From a virus, in IMG/VR virus record IMGVR_UViG_3300021142_000179, positions 1 through 24,021 of that record: DNA of 24,021 bases; one strand, 5' to 3'. The notes under the pieces are model-generated. The model saw nothing but the letters and a program-made list of their open reading frames with translations, was not told the DNA's origin and ran no database searches. Shown here one piece after another: positions 14,463-22,988 of the stretch. The position numbers and the translations under genes were made by a program. Each line of letters begins with the position of its first letter. Within the stretch, counting starts at the first letter, position 1.

Positions 14463-14905
14463 TGATGCACCGTATGAACGTCAGCCCGAACTGCGCGGCA
14501 ATCACCAAGCAGTTTGAGGGGTGTAGGCTGGAGGCATATTTATGCCCCGCTGAAAAGTGGACGATTGGCTATGGTCATACGGGGCCAGATGTTTACGAGA
14601 AGCTGAAAATTGATCAGGCTCGTGCTGATCAATTATTGATGCTGGACCTGCTGACCGCACAGAGTACCGTCAACAATTTGGTTGAACCTCAGATCAGTCA
14701 AAATCAATTCGATGCTCTGTGCGATTTTGTTTTCAATTGCGGATCGGGCAACTTCAAGACTTCGACTCTACTGAAATTGATTAATCAGCAGAAGTTTGAT
14801 GAAGCAGTGTTGGAGTTCGCCAAATGGAATAAGGGTGGCGGTAAGGTGCTTCCGGGCCTGACCAAACGCCGCGCTGCTGAAGCTGAGTTGTTTTCTAAGG
14901 TGTAA
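14462..14905 (+). CDS. GH24 endolysin (lysozyme, muramidase)
   Basis: A 147-residue glycoside hydrolase family 24 lysozyme, which cuts the glycan backbone of peptidoglycan at the end of infection. The catalytic signature FEGCRLEAYLC..EKWTIGYGHT is clear. E19, C28 and T34 fit the E-8-[D/C]-5-T triad; the middle residue is Cys, as in P1 Lyz, rather than the Asp of T4 lysozyme. Downstream SQNQFDALCDFVFNCGSGNF and VLPGLTKRRAAEAELF match the family C-terminal lobe. There is no N-terminal signal or SAR helix, so release needs a holin. Start is uncertain: ATGs at 14462, 14465 and 14474 are all in frame, and 14474 (MNVSPNC) best fits family length. Confidence 0.92.
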   Translation: MMHRMNVSPNCAAITKQFEGCRLEAYLCPAEKWTIGYGHTGPDVYEKLKIDQARADQLLMLDLLTAQSTVNNLVEPQISQNQFDALCDFVFNCGSGNFKTSTLLKLINQQKFDEAVLEFAKWNKGGGKVLPGLTKRRAAEAELFSKV

Positions 14906-14907
14906 CG

Positions 14908-17316
14908 ATGCCACTGGTTAAACTACCGTTCACGCCCGGAGTCAACAAAGAAGTCACGACCTATGCCGAGACTGGCACGTACTTCAACGCTGACAAGATC
15001 CGGTTCCGTTCGGGGTTTCCAGAAAAAATTGGTGGATGGAAGAACGCTGTCCCCAACGTCACGTTCAATGGCGTTGTCCGCACCTTACAGACATGGGTGA
15101 CTTACGACGGCTTCACGCTGACCGCGATGGGGTCGAACCAGAAGTACTACATACAGTATGGCAGTGCTTACTATGACATCACCCCCATACGATCCGGTCC
15201 GGTCTCACTCGCGTCGAATCCGTTTACTACTGACGGTGTTACGACTCTTGTTACGGTCAGCGCGCCGTCGCACGGAGCCAGCGCCGGATCGTTCGTCACT
15301 CTGACAAGTACAACCACTGTTGGTGGGTATGCAGTCGGTACGTATAACTCGGGCACGGGGCTATACACCGGAACCTACGAGATCATCTCCATCTCAACGG
15401 ACGGTAACTCGTTCACGATCAACGCATACCCCACCGTGCCGACAGCGGGTACGGGCGGCGGCACCGTCACGGCGACTTATAAACTGAACGCAAGCGGCAG
15501 CTCGGTGGTGGCTTCTACAGGTTGGGGCGCAGGGGGATGGGGACTTGGTGGGTGGGGATCCGGGTCTGGCGCGACGGTCAATATCCCGTTGCAGTTGTGG
15601 TCACAATGTAACTACAACCAAGACCTAGTGTTCTCCCCCACCGGGGGCGCGATCTATTACTGGCAGTGGGTCACGGGCGGTAGCGCCCTTCAGAACGCCA
15701 CGCCGACTCCCGGCGTAACGCTCAACGCGTTCGCAAGTACGCAGGTCAAAGGTACAGCGACTGTGACAGCCGTCACAACCGCCGGAACGTCAATTACGAT
15801 AGACAACTCATTCTACATCACGTCTGGGGCTACGGTTACCGTCGGCACCAATGTCAGCGGCACGGCGAGTATTCCGGCGGGGACGTACGTCACTACCTCG
15901 TACAGCAATGGTTTTGTTGTCACTCTGAGCAACAACGTGACGGTCGGCGTGGGCGACGTGCTGAACTTCAGCTATGCGGGCTACTCAGTCCCCAACCAGA
16001 CCAACAAGATTCTTGGCTCAAGTACGCTTCAATTCACCATCGCCATCGGTGCGAACTCTTACGACCCGACGAACTTCAACACCGCGTTCAATCCCATGTT
16101 GGTGCGGTGGTCTGACCAGTCCAACGCTTACGAGTGGGTTCCGCAGCAGCAGAACCAGTCGGGTGAGACGCCGTTGTCGAACGGATCGTACCTGATCACA
16201 GCGATTAACAACCGTCAGGAAATTCTGGTCTGGTCGAACACGACCTTGTACTCCATGCAGTACGTTGGTCCGCCGCTGATCTTTTCGTTCACGATTCTCC
16301 AAGACAACGTGTCGATCATTGCCCCCAACGCGGCGGTGACGGTCAACAACATTACATACTGGATGGGTCTGGATCGGTTCTATGTGTACTCGGGTACGGT
16401 GCAGACCCTGCCCAGTACGCTGAAACGTTACGTCTACAGCAACATTAACTACGCGCAGCAGAACCAGATCGTCTGTGGCTTCAACGAAGGCTTCAACGAA
16501 ATCTGGTGGCACTACCCGTCCAAGAACAGTCAGGTCAACGACTCGTACGTCATCTACAACTATCTGGATAACGTCTGGTACCCCGGCACGATGAACCGTA
16601 CCGCGTGGCTCGACTCGCAGTATCAGCCATACCCAATGGCGGTATTTAGCCTACAGAACTCTTACCTGAATCAGGCGATAACAACGACCAGCCCCACCCT
16701 GCCGCTTCTCAACGCGGCGTCGTTCCCATCCACGGGCGTGGTCACGGTTGATAGCGAGCAGATCGCCTACACGGGTGTGAGCAGCGGTGCCCTGACGGGC
16801 CTGACTCGTGGCTACAACAACACGACGGTCGCGGCTCACGCGATCTACGCCCCGGTGACCTACACCATACCCAACCAACTCGTCTGGCATGAAGACGGTC
16901 TGGACGATGGGACGCCGAACACCCCGGTGGGGATCTACTCGTATCTGGAGACAGCGGACGTGTCGCTAGGCGATGGGCACAAGTTCTCATACATCTGGCG
17001 TATCGTGCCGGACGTTACCTTTACAAACTCGACCTCATCAAGTCCAGTTATGTATATGACCATCGAACCCCGCCAGAACTCAGGCTCGGCCTACACGACT
17101 TCGGTCGGTGGCAACGCCACGGACGTGATGAGTGTAACGAATACCGCGCTACCGGCGGCTCCGACGTATACATATCCTGTAGAACAGTATACTGGACAGA
17201 TCTATACTCGTGTCCGGGGCCGTCAAATGGCGATCAAGTACTACTCGCAAGACCTTGGCGTCATGTGGCAGGTGGGCAATAACCGCTACGACATCCGTCC
17301 GGATGGGAGGCGCTGA
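14908..17316 (+). CDS. Nozzle-like large tail protein
   Basis: An 802-residue protein starting MPLVKLPFTPGVNKEVTTYA. N-terminal NADKIRFRSGFPEKIGGWKN is the hallmark of a phage tail-protein family related to P22 gp10/nozzle proteins. The conserved core has YWMGLDRFYVYSGTVQTLPS (from residue 484), then NEIWWHYPS, NDSYVIYNYLDNVWYPGTMN and RTAWLDSQ; it ends at residues 785-802 (QVGNNRYDIRPDGRR). Predicted fold is mostly beta, likely a propeller with Ig-like insertions. Two inserted modules are visible, at about residues 260-360 and 590-655. It is placed at the distal end of short tails in SU10-like phages. The position is inferred from homology recalled, not computed. Confidence 0.7.
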   Translation: MPLVKLPFTPGVNKEVTTYAETGTYFNADKIRFRSGFPEKIGGWKNAVPNVTFNGVVRTLQTWVTYDGFTLTAMGSNQKYYIQYGSAYYDITPIRSGPVSLASNPFTTDGVTTLVTVSAPSHGASAGSFVTLTSTTTVGGYAVGTYNSGTGLYTGTYEIISISTDGNSFTINAYPTVPTAGTGGGTVTATYKLNASGSSVVASTGWGAGGWGLGGWGSGSGATVNIPLQLWSQCNYNQDLVFSPTGGAIYYWQWVTGGSALQNATPTPGVTLNAFASTQVKGTATVTAVTTAGTSITIDNSFYITSGATVTVGTNVSGTASIPAGTYVTTSYSNGFVVTLSNNVTVGVGDVLNFSYAGYSVPNQTNKILGSSTLQFTIAIGANSYDPTNFNTAFNPMLVRWSDQSNAYEWVPQQQNQSGETPLSNGSYLITAINNRQEILVWSNTTLYSMQYVGPPLIFSFTILQDNVSIIAPNAAVTVNNITYWMGLDRFYVYSGTVQTLPSTLKRYVYSNINYAQQNQIVCGFNEGFNEIWWHYPSKNSQVNDSYVIYNYLDNVWYPGTMNRTAWLDSQYQPYPMAVFSLQNSYLNQAITTTSPTLPLLNAASFPSTGVVTVDSEQIAYTGVSSGALTGLTRGYNNTTVAAHAIYAPVTYTIPNQLVWHEDGLDDGTPNTPVGIYSYLETADVSLGDGHKFSYIWRIVPDVTFTNSTSSSPVMYMTIEPRQNSGSAYTTSVGGNATDVMSVTNTALPAAPTYTYPVEQYTGQIYTRVRGRQMAIKYYSQDLGVMWQVGNNRYDIRPDGRR

Positions 17317-17507
17317 TGTCGAACATCGTCGCATCTAAGGCTCCGAACCTCCCCGTGCCGCCGTCAACGTATGACATGCGCTACAACAATCAGGTTAACA
17401 ATTCCCTACGCTTGTACTTCAGCCAAGTCGATAACGCGACGGCTCAGTTGGCGACGACGGTGAACAGTGCGTCGGTGCAGCAGTGGCTTGATGGCGGGTG
17501 CTTCTGA
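17316..17507 (+). CDS. Small helical virion-associated protein
   Basis: A 63-residue protein starting MSNIVASKAPNLPVPPSTYD. N-terminal PNLP.PP..YD followed by NNSLRLYFSQVDNATAQL is a short pattern recurring next to tail-nozzle genes of aquatic phages. It has a Pro-rich N-arm and a helix. Both ends overlap neighbours by one base (TGATG), so it is tightly coupled in translation. Probably a minor tail component; function unknown. Confidence 0.65.
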   Translation: MSNIVASKAPNLPVPPSTYDMRYNNQVNNSLRLYFSQVDNATAQLATTVNSASVQQWLDGGCF

Positions 17508-17896
17508 TGGCGAACTTCCAGAACATCGTCCCCAAGCGTTTGGCGCAAGCATCTTCCGGGGCGGCGTATGCGAACACCTCGTATGCGTCTATTTATACGG
17601 TGCCGTCTGGTACGCGTACGTTCGTGAAGGACATGGACATCTGCAATACGACGGGTAGTTCCGTGAACGTGATTGTGTGCTTTGTCCCTGCCGCATCGAC
17701 TACGGTTTTAGGTACCCCCGGCGTTGCGAACGCGATCTATTACAACGTGGCTATCGCAGCCAACACGACGTTGCAGTGGAAGGGTACGCAGATTCTAAAC
17801 GGCCCTGCCGACAATACTCAGGCCGGTGACACTATCCAATTTAAGGCAAGTGCCGCCGGGGTCACGATTACAATCTCAGGTGGCGAAGCCACTTAA
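17507..17896 (+). CDS. Small beta-rich virion protein
   Basis: A 129-residue protein; I take ATG 17507 (MANFQNIVPKRLAQASSG) because it overlaps the upstream stop, in preference to the in-frame GTG at 17498. RTFVKDMDICNTTGSSVNVI followed by ...NAIYYNVAIAANTTLQWKG and GDTIQFKASAAGVTITISG is a recognisable small-protein pattern in phage tails (a beta-sandwich with an N-terminal arm). Likely a collar, fibre-base or tail-surface component. It lies 15 bases before the 744-residue gene. Confidence 0.7.
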   Translation: MANFQNIVPKRLAQASSGAAYANTSYASIYTVPSGTRTFVKDMDICNTTGSSVNVIVCFVPAASTTVLGTPGVANAIYYNVAIAANTTLQWKGTQILNGPADNTQAGDTIQFKASAAGVTITISGGEAT

Positions 17897-17911
17897 TACA
17901 GCGGTGTAACT

Positions 17912-20146
17912 ATGCTTAGACCAATGGCTCATCACCCGCACAACATGGCTCACGGTCTAGCATCGTTGGGACGTGGTGGCGATTCTATGCTCGTGCATAT
18001 GTCCCCCGCTGAAGTCGGTGGGCTTCAGAAACTCGCAACGGCTACGGGCGGGTCACTCACGACCAACCCACACACTGGGCTACCCGAAGCAGGATGGCTA
18101 AGTAGTCTCTTACCTCTAGTCGGTGGCGTCGCGCTGGACGCGTTCGCGCCGGACTTCGCCTCATCGTACGCACCTGAAATCGCCGTAGGTACGGGCCTTA
18201 TCGACAAGGCGATGGGCGGCAGTCTGTCCGATGCCGTCTCTGCGGGTATGGGGATGTACTCGGGTCTTGAGACGGGTCAAAGTCTTCAAAAGATGGGTAC
18301 TCCTAAAGTACCAACGCTTTCTACAGAAGCAAGCGATGCCGCTAATGCCACTGCTGAAGCACAAGCAGCCGCATTTGCGCGCGATGCAACTCCTGCTTCG
18401 GCAATTATGAACGATACGTCTTCATTGGCTAGTTTTGGTGATGTAGCGGGTCAAGTACCACAAGCATTACAACCGGAAGTAAGTACGGGTGGATTTGATA
18501 TCACTGCACCTGACGTATCCTCAACAGCACCGGGTATGTTAACTCCGCCTTCTAGTATGGGTGACGGACTTTATAAGTTTGTAGAAGACCCAATTGCTGC
18601 CGCCAAAAGTTTTTATGCCAACTTGGGCGAAGGGCCTCTTTCTCGCAACATTGCGCTGATGGGTGGTATCAACGCTCTTTCCAACACGGTCAACGCGTAT
18701 CAACAATCGCATCAGCCCACGATCCCGGCGGCGACTACCAACCAGAATGAGTGGTACGTTCCGGCTCCGGGCCAGACGAGTCTGTTCCGTCCCGGTAAGA
18801 TCAATCCAGACGTAGCCAAGTACGGCTACCTGCCGCAGGGCGAACAATACTACGTCGGACAGGGGTGGAACCCCGGCGTGTACACCTCGACGGCTCCCGG
18901 TATGAAAGCAGGTGGGCTTGCCAGTCTCCGGCGGTTCGATGCGGGTGGCCCGACAGGGACAGACCAAGCCGAACTTCAGAGCATGAACGACTACTATAAA
19001 CAGCAGTTGGCTCAGTCGCAGAATGCCCCGATGCAGATGAATCAGCCCACGCCGTCTCCTGATGATATGAACGCGTATCTGGCGCGACTAAATCAGATGA
19101 TCACCCCGTTTGCAGGGAATACAAGCCCCTCGGCAACGAGCAACTGGAGTTGGCAGGGTGGGGCGACGGACGCTACGGGCACCACGAGTGCAGCGGGCGT
19201 GACGGGGGCAAGGGGGGCGTCGGAGACCACCGGAGCGTCGGGCGCAAACAACGGGGTTTACGGCTTCGGAATGAACTCAATGGTGGGCGGCATGTCTATG
19301 CCGACAGACTCAACGGTGGAGGCTACGACCTCCTCCGATACGGGCGGCGCGACTACTACGGATACTGGGTCGGCGACCACTTCAGACAGCGGGTCTGGTA
19401 GTGGAGTTCTAGGCGATATCGGTAACGCCGTCAGTGGGTTTGCAAATTCGCATCCCGGCCTAGTTAACACAGTAGAAAACATGGGCCTTAACGCGATCAT
19501 CCCCGGAGCCGGGACGGTACGGTCGCTGTATCAGATGTATAAAAACCCGCCGAACTGGATGCGGAGTCTGCTCGGGATGCCGTCTCAACAGATGGCGAAC
19601 TTCCTGAACCAGACTAACGCGATTGATAACGTCTCTGCCGGAAGCACGATGCAGCAGGAGGCGTCTCAGAATATGGATGCTGCCGCGCAGCAAGCACAGC
19701 AGGACGCCCAGAACGCGGTCAACAATCAGCAGATCGACATCTCTCCAGTAAGCGGGAACGGCGGGGACTTTCTGGGTATGAGTCCGCTAGGCCAGAACGC
19801 CGATGTCATGTCTGCACGGCGCGGTGGGCGTATCCACCACATGGCGCATGGCGGTCTCGCTGATCTGGTGCCGACGTACGCCGCAGGGGGTAAACTGTTG
19901 CGAGGTCCGGGAGACGGGATGTCCGACTCAATCCCGGCGGTTATCCACGGCAATAAGCCGCAACGCGCGGCGCTCGCTGACGGCGAGTTTGTGATCCCTG
20001 CTGACGTTGTATCGCACCTCGGTAACGGTTCGACGGAAGCGGGTTCGCGCAAACTCTATGCGATGATGGACAAAGTTCGACACGCCCGTACTGGAAACAA
20101 GAAACAGGGCAAGCAAATCAATTCTGACAAATTTCTCCCGGTTTAA
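17912..20146 (+). CDS. Large internal/tail virion protein with GPGDGMSD end
   Basis: A 744-residue protein starting MLRPMAHHPHNMAHGLASLG. The N-terminal GRGGDSMLVHMSPAEVGGLQ (from residue 20) continues into NPHTGLPEAGWLSSLLP and a hydrophobic stretch of about residues 60-90. A low-complexity middle (residues about 410-510) is Gly/Thr/Ser/Ala-rich. The C-terminus has LLRGPGDGMSDSIPAVIHGN, RAALADGEFVIPADVVSHLG and NGSTEAGSRKLYAMMDKVRH. Both terminal motifs recur in many aquatic phage proteins of unknown role. The position in a block of long helical proteins after the tail genes suggests an internal or ejected virion protein. The stretch 18420-18600 is AT-richer than the rest of the gene. Confidence 0.65.
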   Translation: MLRPMAHHPHNMAHGLASLGRGGDSMLVHMSPAEVGGLQKLATATGGSLTTNPHTGLPEAGWLSSLLPLVGGVALDAFAPDFASSYAPEIAVGTGLIDKAMGGSLSDAVSAGMGMYSGLETGQSLQKMGTPKVPTLSTEASDAANATAEAQAAAFARDATPASAIMNDTSSLASFGDVAGQVPQALQPEVSTGGFDITAPDVSSTAPGMLTPPSSMGDGLYKFVEDPIAAAKSFYANLGEGPLSRNIALMGGINALSNTVNAYQQSHQPTIPAATTNQNEWYVPAPGQTSLFRPGKINPDVAKYGYLPQGEQYYVGQGWNPGVYTSTAPGMKAGGLASLRRFDAGGPTGTDQAELQSMNDYYKQQLAQSQNAPMQMNQPTPSPDDMNAYLARLNQMITPFAGNTSPSATSNWSWQGGATDATGTTSAAGVTGARGASETTGASGANNGVYGFGMNSMVGGMSMPTDSTVEATTSSDTGGATTTDTGSATTSDSGSGSGVLGDIGNAVSGFANSHPGLVNTVENMGLNAIIPGAGTVRSLYQMYKNPPNWMRSLLGMPSQQMANFLNQTNAIDNVSAGSTMQQEASQNMDAAAQQAQQDAQNAVNNQQIDISPVSGNGGDFLGMSPLGQNADVMSARRGGRIHHMAHGGLADLVPTYAAGGKLLRGPGDGMSDSIPAVIHGNKPQRAALADGEFVIPADVVSHLGNGSTEAGSRKLYAMMDKVRHARTGNKKQGKQINSDKFLPV

Positions 20147-20157
20147 GGGGCAACGAC

Positions 20158-21027
20158 ATGGCAACCACATCGACTACTTCGTCTAGTACGCCGACTACGA
20201 CTAACGTCTATAACCAGTCGATTGCTCCAGAGTTACTGCCGTATGAGACTCAACTGCTCGGTAACGCGCAGTCGTATTACTTCGGCCCTAACGCCCCCGG
20301 CGCGTTCAACTACACCGGACAACGCGTTGCGGACTTCAGTCCGTTGCAGACTCAAGCGTTCAATAACATTCAGCAGATGCAGCCCAATGCCGCTACGGAT
20401 CAGGCGGCGGGGCTTGCAGGTCTTGCGGGGACGAATCAGTTCACCGGAGCGAATGTTAACCAATACATGTCGCCCTACATGCAGGACGTTGTTAATACGC
20501 AGTCACAGGCGGCGGTGCGTAATTACGCACAACAACTTCCGGGCTTGGCGTCGGTGGCTACGGGGGCCGGTGGTCTCGGTGGCTCACGCGAGGCGTTGGT
20601 GCAAGCCAACATGCAGCAGGGGTTGCAGAATCAGTTAGCCCAGATTCAGGCGCAGGGTTCGCAGAACGCGTTTGCCAACGCTCAGAATCAGTTCAACACG
20701 GCGAACCAGAATCAGCTTCAGGCGGCGGGGTTGTTAGGCAACTTGGGTCAGCAGCAGTTCCAACAGGCGGCGGGTATCAACACCGCACTGCTCGGCGCGG
20801 GTTCGTTGCAGCAACAGCAAGAACAGACCGCGCTCAACAACGCTTATCAGAACGCTTACAACCAATGGCAGCAGCCGCAGACGGCGTTGGCGAACTATTC
20901 CGACTTGCTGCGTAACACGCCGATGGGTAGCGGCAGTTCTAGCACGTATCAGTCTGCGCCGAATATGCTCGGGCAGGTGGCAGGTCTCACTATGGGCCTT
21001 GGCAATCTCTTCGGAGCGTTGGGGTAA
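20158..21027 (+). CDS. Gln/Asn-rich helical virion protein
   Basis: A 289-residue protein with a Ser/Thr-rich start (MATTSTTSSSTPTTTNVYNQ), then APELLPYETQLLGNAQSYYF, a GQRVADFSPLQTQAFNNIQQ block, and GAGGLGGSREALVQANMQQG. The remainder is long helices full of Gln, Asn and Ala (QFNTANQNQLQAAGLLGNLG), ending with a Gly/Leu hydrophobic tail (QVAGLTMGLGNLFGALG) that might insert in a membrane. Homologous patterns occur in podovirus ejection or tail-core proteins of aquatic phages, but no role is proven. Its stop is close to the next start (3 bases). Confidence 0.65.
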   Translation: MATTSTTSSSTPTTTNVYNQSIAPELLPYETQLLGNAQSYYFGPNAPGAFNYTGQRVADFSPLQTQAFNNIQQMQPNAATDQAAGLAGLAGTNQFTGANVNQYMSPYMQDVVNTQSQAAVRNYAQQLPGLASVATGAGGLGGSREALVQANMQQGLQNQLAQIQAQGSQNAFANAQNQFNTANQNQLQAAGLLGNLGQQQFQQAAGINTALLGAGSLQQQQEQTALNNAYQNAYNQWQQPQTALANYSDLLRNTPMGSGSSSTYQSAPNMLGQVAGLTMGLGNLFGALG

Positions 21028-21030
21028 ATC

Positions 21031-22980
21031 ATGAGCATCTCTTCAATGTACGGACAGGGTATGTCCCCCTCGACGATGCAGCAGCTTAATGCGGTCAAGC
21101 AGAAGGCCATGCAACTTAAGCAGCAGGGTATGCCTGACGCTCAGATCGGGGCCATGATGCAGCAGGAATACGCGGGGGGTATGATCCCCGCGCCTGTGTT
21201 GTACAACATGCTGATGCAGTTGCAGAAGGCCACGCCGCAGCAGCCACAACCTCCGGGCAATGTCGCGGTTCAAGCCGCGCAGCGAGTGCTGCAGGTCAAT
21301 CAGCAAGCGCAGCAGCCGCCACCGAACATACAACAGTTACAGGCTGCGCTTCAGCCGCCGCCTCCTCCGCAACCGCCGCAGGGTGGGCCACCCATGCCCC
21401 CGCAGGGTGCTGCACCGCCGATGCCACAGGGGCCACAAATCCCTCATCGTGAAGGCGGTCTCGCCGGACTTCCCGCGCACAACATTGGGAAGGAGTACGC
21501 CACGAGCGGTATCGTTGCGTTCGCCGGAGACGAAGGCTCACTCGTGCAGGGCGACCTTATGGCAGACGAGTACTACGACAAGTTGGAACAGCCAACCCAG
21601 CAGAAGAAGCCTCCCGGTTACGCGGATGGCGGCAAGATCCGGCACTACGACGGTACAGCCGGGTCTTATGTGTCGATGCCGTCGATGCCAACTTCTTACG
21701 ATGACACAGCAATCGCGCAAGCGCTCCGCGACCATCCAGAACTTGCTCGTAAAATGCCGCGCCCCGGCGATCCGGGCTTCCAAGCTTCGCTTTTTGGTAC
21801 GGGTCTTTTCAGTGGGTCGCCATCTCCCGCTGCGGCTCCTGCCTCACCGTCTGCTCCGACTCCGACTGGCTCCACGATGGACTCGTCCATGCCTACGGGT
21901 CGATATGAAGTGGGGCTACCGGGGCCGTCGAGCATCATGGATCTTATTCCGCACCGCAAAGCAGGTGACGCACTGTCTGGTAACCTACTCCGGGAACCGT
22001 CTACGGATACTCGCAACTTCGCGACGGATCCTGCTTCGTCCAGAATGAGCGCGCAGCTTCAGAGCAACTTCGGGCTACAGAAGCCCGACATGGCAGCGAT
22101 GGATGCTCAGATCGCTCGTCCCGTGCCGAAAGCACGAACGGCGCAAGAGTCGATGGCTGATATTCAGACCGCGTTGGATGCAGCGGGCGTGGGCGATGCT
22201 GCGAAGCAGTATCAAGCGTATCTCGACAAGCGTCGCGATGACCTAGGCGAGCAATACAAGAAAGACCGCCGCATGGCGTTGGCTGACGCAGGGTTCAAGA
22301 TGGCGATGGCGGCGAGTCAGCCGGGACAGGCGGGTAACAACCTGACCAAGTTCTTGTCTGCCGCAGCCGTCGGCGGCGCTGACGCCGCGCAGGGCATCAT
22401 GGCTCTGCACAAAGAACAACGTGCGAACGAACAGCGTCTGGCTGAAGACCAACTCAAGTTGCAGCAGTCGGAAGAACTCCGTAAAGCGGGTTACGTCAAA
22501 GACGCGGTGGTGTTGTCCAAGGAGTCTGAGCGCGACGCGACAGCGGCGATGCACTGGCACGACCAACTTGTTATGGACAAGAACAACAGGGAGTGGGACT
22601 ACGCCAAGGCCGAAGCTGAAATGCAGAACCGCATACAAGTCGCACGACTCCAAGCGCAAAGCCATCCGTACGGCGGTGTTGAGATGGAACACTATAACGA
22701 TTTGAAGAATCAAGGACTTACCCCGCAGCAAGCGTGGGAAAGCCTACAGGGACCGAAACACGCGGCGCAGTTGCAGGCGAACTTTGAAAAGTTCATGGCT
22801 ACAGAAGAAGGGCAGAACGCTCTGCGAATTATCCGAACTTCTAAAGACCCGAATAAAGTGGCAGCGGCTAGAAACTCGATAATTCAGGGTATGCAGTACA
22901 TGACGCCACAGGGGCTTGGGCTTGCTAGTCTGGGCGTCGGCGGGGGCCAAGACCTCGGTAATTTGTTCGGCCCTCAATAA
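21031..22980 (+). CDS. Pro-rich and coiled-coil internal virion protein
   Basis: A 649-residue protein starting MSISSMYGQGMSPSTMQQLN. Layout: N-terminal helices rich in Gln and Met; residues about 68-145 Pro/Gln-rich (PPPPPQPPQGGPPMPPQG); then REGGLAGLPAHNIGKEYATS and GIVAFAGDEG, a phrase common in aquatic phage proteins; Pro/Ser linkers; and a long helical region about residues 360-560 (YLDKRRDDLGEQYKKDRRMA; LHKEQRANEQRLAEDQLKLQ) likely to form coiled coils. The end is Gly/Leu-rich (GLASLGVGGG). Likely an ejection or tail-interior protein. No enzymatic motif. The following gene has an AAGGTGA ribosome binding site overlapping its stop. Confidence 0.65.
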   Translation: MSISSMYGQGMSPSTMQQLNAVKQKAMQLKQQGMPDAQIGAMMQQEYAGGMIPAPVLYNMLMQLQKATPQQPQPPGNVAVQAAQRVLQVNQQAQQPPPNIQQLQAALQPPPPPQPPQGGPPMPPQGAAPPMPQGPQIPHREGGLAGLPAHNIGKEYATSGIVAFAGDEGSLVQGDLMADEYYDKLEQPTQQKKPPGYADGGKIRHYDGTAGSYVSMPSMPTSYDDTAIAQALRDHPELARKMPRPGDPGFQASLFGTGLFSGSPSPAAAPASPSAPTPTGSTMDSSMPTGRYEVGLPGPSSIMDLIPHRKAGDALSGNLLREPSTDTRNFATDPASSRMSAQLQSNFGLQKPDMAAMDAQIARPVPKARTAQESMADIQTALDAAGVGDAAKQYQAYLDKRRDDLGEQYKKDRRMALADAGFKMAMAASQPGQAGNNLTKFLSAAAVGGADAAQGIMALHKEQRANEQRLAEDQLKLQQSEELRKAGYVKDAVVLSKESERDATAAMHWHDQLVMDKNNREWDYAKAEAEMQNRIQVARLQAQSHPYGGVEMEHYNDLKNQGLTPQQAWESLQGPKHAAQLQANFEKFMATEEGQNALRIIRTSKDPNKVAAARNSIIQGMQYMTPQGLGLASLGVGGGQDLGNLFGPQ

Positions 22981-22988
22981 GGTGATTC

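Noticed and set aside
19150-19260. Collagen-like domain in the 744-residue protein
   Set aside because: The stretch is Gly/Ala/Thr-rich but lacks a sustained G-x-y triplet pattern.
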